Shown here: piece by piece, positions 42,773-50,704 of the stretch
Position numbering within the stretch: the first letter of the stretch is position 1
How the letters are laid out: every line of letters starts with the position of its first letter
DNA from: Seminavis robusta
Lineage: Eukaryota > Bacillariophyta > Bacillariophyceae > Naviculales > Naviculaceae
Assembly: GCA_903772945.1 (NCBI GenBank)
Contig: CAICTM010000737.1
Coordinates: 1-50,704, forward strand
Direction of reading: 5' to 3'
DNA length: 50,704 nt
Notes under the pieces: generated by a model
What the model saw: the letters and a program-made list of their open reading frames with translations, nothing else
The model's database searches: none
What the model was told of the DNA's origin: nothing
Made by a program: the position numbers and the translations under genes

Positions 42773-45238
42773 GTTTCTTGGGAGTGATCTGAAGTGAGGT
42801 CGGGCAATCAGGCGAAGTTCTTTTTTTATGAATACAAGTAAGTGTATGTGCAAGAAGCTGCGATCCAAACCAAATGTTTTTTTTCTCAAGCCTCAAAGCA
42901 CCAGGCAAGAGGCTAGTACCGTATCGAACCCTTCCTGTTTTTGGCTTCCGTAAATAATCTACCTACTCAAAACCCCTTTATGGAACCCTTCCTGGTTGGC
43001 CGCAATGACAATCGAGGGCGCTGTACTGAAAAAGCTGCGAGAAACAGTTGCCCCCCGTGCTCCTGTCAAGAATCGGAAAGCAATCCAAACCCACATCTCA
43101 TAAATCCTGGCTTCTGCTTTGAAAGTGAGATGCATTCTTTGTTCCCTTTGTTGTAAATTGCACGGTGTTATTAATAGTCCACGTTCTTATGTCACTTGGT
43201 TTCTGACTGAGTTCCTGGTGCCATCTTGATAAATCCAACGCAAATATTATAATATATAAAGTGGTCATCGAATGACTAACTAGTGAGCTCTGTGAGAATT
43301 GAAGAAGCCGCTAGAAGCTAGAAAGCATGGATTAGTATTGAGTCACTTTGCTAGTTCACCTGCTACCTGCTACAGTAATCAATTAATAAGACTTAGTACC
43401 GGAGTGCAAACAGCTCGGGAGCTTGGGCCTCTCTGCTGCAGCTTGTGGATCAAGCTACTTTGCAATAGAACGCAATAGAAGGGGTCACAAAGCTGGCAGC
43501 CAAGTTAGTTGATGCCAGATGATGGTCAAAGGTCAAAGACACCTGCATTCCCCGTTGGCAACTCTTACTTCATTGGCTTTTCATTTCAATGCACGGGTTC
43601 TCCAGTACTTACCCATACAGCATACAGCCCACTTTCTCAGTGAGTCGAGTCGAGCCAAGTCTCGGTGGCGAAGGGCACAGGCTCCAAGCTCTACAGCTTC
43701 TCCCACATACATATCTTGCCGTCGGAAAAGACTAGGATAGCTCAAGGATTAGAATTTCATGGGCTCTGGCGGATTGGTTGGCTGTCGAAAGCAAACAAGA
43801 CACCGTTCTTGAAGGTGAAGTATCGCCAGCAAACTAGCCAGAACCGCAATTTCCTTCAAGTTGCTTGGTGGTCAAACATCCCATTGCTGCGAGAGGAAGA
43901 TCTTACCGGCGCAGCTACGGGGAAGCAAATATGGGCTTGTCGCTGCCGGTAGAGTTCGCAAGGTTTTGACTACCATATGGATTGGTCCTCGATGCAGATT
44001 GCCGTGGAAGCAGACACGGGATTTTCATATTCTCATGCCGGCTTTTACAGAACTTGGAGGGGTGGCTCGGAGGGGGACCGCGGAGAAAACTGAAATGAAT
44101 TTGGGCATTCCGCATTCTAGCTACATCGTGCGTAGCTCCTAGACTACCGGTAGCCAGACTCGGAGGCAGGTCGCCAGAACCTCCGTGGCGCGAATCGAAT
44201 CCTTTTGGACCAAGCCCTACCGGTAGATGTAGTAGGCCCTATCCCTCAATCGACTTTCCACCGTTTTAGGACCAGCGAGCTCGTAAGAAACAACGATCCA
44301 GTGTTGGGCTCGTGCCCCCACGATTAGCCCGCTAGCCTATGGAGCTGCAGAAATTTAATCCTCTATTGTATGCTAGACTACAGTTGCCGCTCCTGGGGCT
44401 TGACCACAGAAACCAGTCTCGAGCAAAGGTGAAGACCCAAGTGGCAAGCAACTTTTGGTATTGCGAAACAAACGTGGGGAATCGGAATGCCCAGTCCCTG
44501 CTCGCTCCTACGATCGAGGAGGCTCCTCGTACTCCGAAGGCAGCTTAGCATTACAAGAGTGCGCGTCTGAAAGACAAAGTGTCTTCTTTCCTGGACGAGA
44601 TGAGTTGTCAATTGGTCTCCAGCCACCATTGTAGTACATGGAGAGGGATACTCGACAATATTGCTCGCACTTCTGCTTCAAAGTCGTAGTACAAGTCTAA
44701 CTCAGCAAGATTGCTGTCGGTTCGAGAACATTGTGGCCTCGTCTGTCCCAATCCATTTCGTCTCGTAATTCCTAAGCTTGACCCAGTTGCTGGCTTCCTC
44801 GCATTAGCGACTCCACAACCATTTCAGGTCTCTCTGACGGTATTCATTCCTCCACAGCTGACTCCACCCCAGCTGCGAAACAGATAGGCACCGAATAGAT
44901 TCCAACGTACTAATTTGCTTATCTAAAACATGTACATAAATATGTATTCGCGATTGTGGGCACCTTTTTCAGATGGCATGATTTTTCAGAGGCCAAAACT
45001 GGAAGTCCAGGGAGTGCAAAGGCTTCACCAAGCAAGACATCAATCTCTCCTGTCGTAGCATGGGAGGGGTGTGGAATGTCTTGCTCTCTCTGGTGCGTCG
45101 TTGTTGCGGTGAGCTACTTTTGGGTGTTTCACAGAGCCTGGAAATGATCGAAGGATGGATAAGGAGGGAGACTTGGACACTCGGAAAAAGATGGAGGACG
45201 AAGGAAAGAAGTATACCCAGAAAGACAGCATTTCGGAT
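42773..45238. other. Gap between tandem genes B and C
   Basis: The B leader (42773-42815) shares CACTTCAGATCACT and a CGCCTGAT block with the C leader, so the two promoters are related. No gene lies between. Short frames at 43519-44142 and 44339-44548 show no motif. TACCGGTAG palindromes occur at 44145 and 44218. The last 120 bases resemble the 3' flank of gene A. Confidence 0.45.
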
Positions 45239-48200
45239 CTAAACATCGATCTCATCAGGGAGTGGAATGGCTTGCTCATGTGCGTCGTTGGCAGCATCCT
45301 CATTCTTGACTCCATACTTCTCCCTGGCTTCAGCAATCATCTCTGCCACAGCCTCTTTACCATGAAGTTCCCACATCTCTCTATTCTTGGTGGCATAGTT
45401 GAGGAACTCTCCAGAGGAAACACCAAAAACACCACACTCCTTGAGCTTCTTTGTCAAGGGGATAATGTAAAAGTCAAAGAATCCAAACTCTCCTTTGTAC
45501 CAGAAAGTCGCAGGGTCCTTGTCCATTCGGCCATTCAAGTAGGCCACATAGAGCTCCTCAAACAGATTCTGGTTCCATTTCTGATGATTGCAGCAAGACA
45601 GGAAACATGCTTACAGTTAGTGCACTCCTTCAACCAGTAGCAAGAACCACACAAGGACAAAACTTTTCATCACACCATGGCAACTTACCCTGTACACATG
45701 CCAGTGCTGCATAGTGTGGCTGTAGTTGGATTGATGGAGGAAAAGGGGGAATGAGCGATGTAATCATGTCAGTACTGAGAAGAAAGTGGCCCAACCATGC
45801 CTACCTGATGTCAGATGCTTGGATGATGTGTTCAATCTATGGTTGGAAGAACAAGCCAAAAGAGAGGGGCATTAGTGGCTGTTGGGTTGGTTGTACCAGG
45901 GGGGGAAGCCTAGCTCGGTACTTACCACTATCGTTGCCTTCCTGTTGACTTCATCAGTCTTGCTCTCATCCTTAAAGTCAACGTTGTCTCCTTTCTTGAA
46001 GGCCTTGTCCCATCTGCCATTGCGGAGAGTTTTCATGTCTTTGTCGACAATATCAGTGCTCATCACCGACTGTAGGAGAAACAACAGCTTGGGTTAGAGA
46101 GAAGAGCTTGCTGGTGCCTTAATTTGATCATGGCTACCACTTACATTGACCACCAGTTGCCTGAAGCGAGTGAGTTCAGCTGAGTCGCTAAAGACAAAGG
46201 ATCGGAATGTCTCAAAACGAGGCTCCATCAACAATTCCCAACTCAAATCCAGCGAGTTCTGTTCGGCCACACTTCGCTCCTTATATTTCACTGCCAGGTC
46301 AGTGCCTTCCTTGACCAGTTGAGCATTGCTCACTCCCAAATGATCTGTCCAATGGGTGAGCAGAAGTGTATTAGTTACTGGCAATCCTGTAGTCCTCAAC
46401 TTCAAAGTTTCTCTTTCTCTTACCAGCATCATGAATCAAGGCAGAGAATGCACAGGCAAACTGGGTCAGTGGATCACTGGTAATGCCATATGTGTGGCTA
46501 CAGGATGTCGTTGGAAGAGGCGAGGACATAGGTAAGAGAAAACCCCTTTGAACAAGAAAGATAAGACCAAGCAACTGGGGCTTACTCATGGAGCTTGGCA
46601 GCACTCTCTGCTTGGTCAGTATCACTGGGGGCCATAATTCGCCTCATGAGTTTGATCACACTCATCACAACATGGGAAGCATGGTCAAAGTCTTTTAACA
46701 GGAAGGAAGAGACAAGGGCAGATCAAGCTTAGCCAGGAAGATTCATTACAGCTGCGGCCAATAGGTGGAGGGAGTCATCAAACTTACTGTGGAAGGGGTT
46801 GTCATTGTACAACCTGGCTACTTCACTAACCAAGAGGTGGAGCTCCTCGACAACCTGGGAAGGAATCTCAACATCTTCTGGATTCTGCTGCCTTTCTGCT
46901 GCCTCTGCATCAAAATCTGGTAGCTGGATGATCTCTTTAACTTGATCGATTGGGTTGGTGTTTTCCTTCTCTGGCAGAACTACTTTGTTTTGTTGGGATA
47001 TCGTCATGGCTTGCTTGGCAGTGCGTCGGGCAACAACCTGTTGCATGATTTCAAGCAGCATCTCACAATTCCAGCTGATCAGGCGGTTCATGCTGCACAG
47101 CACAGAAAAATATGTATGGGTTAGAATCCCAACAGGATCAAAGATGTGCAGCAGGGAGCACAACTTACCGTGCATCCAATGCCTTGAAGGGTTTCAGAAA
47201 GTTTGTATGACTGTTCCTTGCAGTTCCGAAGTGGAGGTCATCAAAGCTGCCACGGGAAGTAACACTGCCAGCTCGTTCGCCAGCAACACTGATCCAGTAT
47301 GTGACCATTTCACCAAGACCCTTTGCATTCACTGCATGTGTCCTCTTATCGAGCCATGATTCCTTTCCCATGGACTTGAGAAGCTCCGCTGTTTCTTTTG
47401 AAGCATGGATGCGACCGGCTTTGCCCGAGGACTCAACTCGCTGACAGACGTTCATGGTATCACCAAACCTGGATATAAAGCGAATAGAATATCGTGGTGA
47501 GCGGTAGAATCCAAAGGAAAGTCAGACTCCACCACAACTGGATAGATCTGGACTTACAGTTGGAACCTGCTTCGGTCTCCCCTCAGGATTCCTGCAGTGA
47601 CTGGCCCAGAGTGAATTCCCACTCGAAGATCAAGATCACCGGTATCTGGCCCTGGAATAGCAGATGAGGATGACAGCTGGTTAGAAGGATTCTTTCAGAT
47701 CCCAGATTCATTCGCTGTTTCTTTTGCCTACCCAGGGTAACCTCCAAGGCTTTGGTTAAAGTTCGCATCTTAGCAAGGATGTCACGAGCAAATCTGCACA
47801 TCGCAATTGGGTGATCGGTTCTTGGCTCTAAAGGACAACAGAAGGCAAAGTACGGGGTAAGGAGCCTCACCAGACAATCAAAGGACAGACAGAAACAACC
47901 ATCCAGCCTTACTTGGCAGCCCGGACACAGCAACATAACAGTCGCCAACTGAGGAAAACAATGACTCTGTCAGAAATACTGCCTTTAGTCGATGAATTGA
48001 GGCAGGGAAAGGGAGCAAAAACTCACCAGTCTCCACTTTGAAGACTCTTCGTTTCTTGGCTATGGAATCAAAAGACTGAAAGAGAGTCTCCAAGAGAACT
48101 GTTTCGGGTACAGCAATTAAGTGTAAGCTTCCAATCTGCAAAAACCGCAAAGACCAAGTGACAGCTAACAACCAGATTCTTACCAAAAACCTGTGACGGC

Positions 48201-49904
48201 TCCCTCACAGAAGACCACGCAGTGAAGCCGGTGATGTCGGCAAAGAGTACTGTAGTATCAAGATACAAATCCGCCAACGGCTTGTGAACTCGAGAAGTTT
48301 TCTTATCAAAGTTTCCATCAGACAGGGAACCACTGAGAGTCTTTCTCCTTCCTGCCTTGTCCTTGGTGAGCTGGTCCTCCTCCTTTTCGTGCATGAGACG
48401 TTCCCGCATGTGCTCCGGAAAGAGAGATGTCACAATGGCATTGCTCTGTGCCGCCTTTGCCACCAAATTCTCATTCCTCTTGAAGACAAAGAGATCATAG
48501 ACAAGAAAGACAATGGCCACAATGACAAAGGTCACAGCAATTGCAGCAGCAAAGATCTCAGGTGTGTTAGAGTCATAGGTAGCACGGAAGCGGTCACTTG
48601 GATAGATGTGCATTTGGTATTGGGCATGGCCTGGTGTGGTGGTGAACTTCGGGTTGGTGTGTAGAGCCAAATCCATTTGAACCGCATATTCATCATACTT
48701 GCTTTCATGATGATCTTCCATGCCTAGAAAGAAAGCATTTTGGCCATCGACCACATAGGAGAAGTTTGCTGCCATATTGCTGGTAACGACACAGGTGATG
48801 CCTTGCACTCCATCTGGAATCAGGTTGCGCAGAGATGCATCAAATGCAAAGCCAGCAGAAATCATACCCACAATACTAGAGCTCTGATCAAGTGGATCTT
48901 GGTGAACTGGATGCAGGACATATCCATGTGGGGTCTTGGTGGTGCCATTGAACTGACTGTGGTATGTGGCATGGACCTCCGCTCCCAATATGCCATCGGA
49001 AGCTCTACTACCTGAGCTTGAGGAACCTGTAAAAACTGTCTCATACTGCAAGTGTTCTAGGGCTTCAACAGCAGGTTCAACATTTCTAAATGAACCAATA
49101 TTTGTGTTCAAGGCATAGGATAGATCTGGTGGTGCGTAGATTTGATTGGGCCAGTAGGCATCACGAGGCTTGTCCGGGCCAAAGCCTTCAGGGCCAACAG
49201 CAGCAATGAAGGGCGGGGGTCGACTGAACCTTGGATCGGTTGAAATGCGGCTAAGGTCACCATAATAAAACATGTGACCTTCATCAACAATCTCCTTGTA
49301 GTTGGCATTGACAAACTCAATGTAGGAATCATACTGTTCAGCACTGACACGAGGGGTCCAAGACAAGAACTCCACCTTAGCCTGGGCCATGGCATCTGGG
49401 GACAGAGGGGGGCAATGGTGTTGTGAGGTCTGGTGTCTCAAGTTTTCTCCCCTAGCATTGTGGCATGGTGTACTTACTCTGAGCATGAAGGCCAAACATC
49501 GGGATCCTGACATTCGGCCAGTTGTCAGAAATATTGGCAGCCATTGCTTGACTAGAAATGGTAGTCGCAATGGTTCTGAGGGCATCACGAACATTCTTTT
49601 GCTCTTCCAGTGCCGCTTCAGCCAGCGTACGACTGAACCGTTCAAAGGCAACCTCAAAGTTGCTTGTCTCCTCAGCCTTGAGGAAACGGTAGGTGGTCAA
49701 GGTCACAACAAGAGCAGTGACCAACAAAGCCAAAGTCGCCACAAAGCGCCATAGCCGAACATGCCTCGTGTCCTTGGCAGACATCTTGTAGACTTCCTTC
49801 TTCTCATCTCTCTCCTCGGAAGGCGCTCCTTCAGTATCAGTCATCGTTTCAGATACGACAGAGTAGTCATCTTCATCGTCAAAGATCGTGTCGTTGGCCA
49901 TCAT
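45239..49904 (-). CDS. Gene C: receptor cyclase fused to class I phosphodiesterase (intact)
   Basis: Fifteen exons with the same junctions as gene A: 49904-49478, 49395-48184, 48098-48027, 47948-47913, 47827-47732, 47651-47558, 47468-47169, 47092-46788, 46691-46586, 46497-46424, 46344-46145, 46069-45926, 45836-45805, 45719-45689, 45580-45239; 1156 aa, all phases consistent. TM1 (VATLALLVTALVVTL), sensor, TM2 (AAAIAVTFVIVAIVFLVYDL), cyclase and phosphodiesterase are complete. Metal residues, MNVCQRVE and the HD motifs are as in A, as is the Gln-to-Glu change in KGEFGFFDF. Differences from A concentrate in the sensor (for example FTGSSSSGSRASDGILGAE and VYVVDGQNAFFLGMEDHHE-type segments) and in the C-terminal tail, which is shorter (HEQAIPLPDEIDV). 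The likely start is MMANDT; upstream codons to 50096 lack structure. Function and topology as for gene A; ligand unknown. Confidence 0.92.
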
Positions 49905-50704
49905 TTTCTCTTTTGTTTTTCTTGTTTTTTGGAAGTGATCTGAAGTCTGAAGTGAGGTTGGGCTTGCTATCAGGCGGGGTTGTTTTTGTGAATAGAAGTG
50001 CAACAGCTCAGAGCAAGCTCGGAGATGCGGTCCAAACTGTTGGCATCTTCGCATCCCCAAGGCAAGGCATCTGCAGGTGATACCGCAGCTTATCAAAGGC
50101 TGCGCGTGGCAGAGATATCGGTGCTTCCGCTACGGAACTGCCCAACTGCAGCTCCAACTGCCCAGTCAGAGGGGCCCTGTCAAGACATTTATTCGAATCG
50201 CACCTAAACATGCATAAATCATCCTGAATTCTGATGACCGGAAGGATTTTTTCATTAAGTCTCTCCAATAATTATTAAAAGAAGGGAGGATGATCATATT
50301 TCGCTGAATTATGACACTATTTGGGCTGCCACCTAAATCTTCCCTCATCACCACCTCACCTCTTAAATAGGGTCATCGTTCGGCCTGTGAGAACATTTCT
50401 CATTTATCGAAGAAGCCCCGGCAAGAACTCCATAGACTTCTTACCGCTAGTTCACGTCGGTACCACGTATGCATACGCACAAAATTAAATGCAAACAGCT
50501 GGGGCGAACCCACTCGTACCAACTCTCGTACCGTTGTACATGTACGATGCACAGCAATTCGAGATTTTTTTCTGCACCTTCCAGCTACTACCCCAAAAAC
50601 CACCGGAATTTTTCTGGTCTGCAGAGCTGCCTAGCTTTACTACCATGAAGTTCTTTTTGTGATGTGAAAAACGCTACAGTAGGACTACAGGATGAACTCA
50701 ACCA
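49905..50704. promoter_or_regulatory. Leader and upstream region of gene C
   Basis: At about 49930-49975 (minus strand) the leader contains CGCCTGAT, CCTCACTTCAGA and a short duplicated CTTCAGA, matching the gene B leader. Further upstream, to the window end, there is no gene. ATTATTAAAAGAAGG near 50272 is AT-rich and could be core promoter, but this is not certain. Confidence 0.4.

Noticed and set aside
43519..44548. Several 70-95-codon frames between genes B and C
   Set aside because: They have mixed starts, no conserved motifs and short overlapping frames; I treat them as noise.
1..50704. Search for CRISPR arrays, rRNA and tRNA genes
   Set aside because: No regularly spaced repeats with unique spacers, rRNA-like blocks or convincing cloverleaf were seen by eye; a tRNA scan could not be run.

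Overview
The window looks like nuclear DNA of a pennate diatom. The evidence is many short GT-AG introns (about 70-130 bp), receptor-type cyclases fused to a class I phosphodiesterase, an 81-bp ankyrin-like repeat gene built on a GCPWDE-type motif, and a diatom-type RNase H retroelement. Seminavis robusta is a plausible source, but I infer this from gene families known in diatoms and cannot prove it here. Gene density is modest. Intergenic DNA is rich in short palindromes such as TACCGGTA, GGTACC and GCTAGC.

Layout: 1-160 degenerate CCCTTAA repeats; 1241-2194 ankyrin-like gene broken by one TGA; 3351-3485 inverted repeat; 4342-5763 secreted or membrane Hint (Hedgehog-type autoprocessing) protein; 6418-6975 unknown helical protein; 7391-9235 5'-truncated non-LTR retroelement flanked by a perfect 17-bp target duplication; 9945-10998 (-) two-exon short-chain dehydrogenase; 11840-13033 (-) cytochrome b561-type membrane protein; 13724-15052 MYND zinc-finger/TPR gene interrupted by TAG; 15505-17184 (-) protein with a bipartite Tc1/mariner-type helix-turn-helix but no DDE domain; 17751-18034 and 23303-23601 two decayed copies of a small secreted Cys-rich protein lying in a segmental duplication; 18911-21789 (-) five-exon receptor cyclase without phosphodiesterase; 23919-25349 (-) flavin amine oxidase; 26122-27384 (-) divergent sirtuin.

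The main feature is a cluster at 30838-49904 of three large multi-exon genes, A (+), B (-) and C (-). Each encodes TM1 - extracytoplasmic CHASE-like sensor - TM2 - class III nucleotide cyclase - class I phosphodiesterase, so one polypeptide could both make and destroy a cyclic nucleotide. I reconstructed 15 exons for A (1159 aa) and C (1156 aa), all in frame. B has an extra 81-bp intron inside the cyclase core, a 2-nt deletion in exon 12 and a 1-nt deletion in exon 13. The resulting stop removes the end of the phosphodiesterase while the cyclase stays intact. Intron and UTR similarity among A, B and C changes partner from block to block, which suggests gene conversion. All three carry Glu where class I phosphodiesterases normally have the purine-binding Gln.

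Together with the cyclase at 18911-21789, the window holds four transmembrane cyclases, a local expansion of cyclic-nucleotide receptors. The remaining genes are ordinary single-copy metabolic or regulatory genes with no clear functional link to it.
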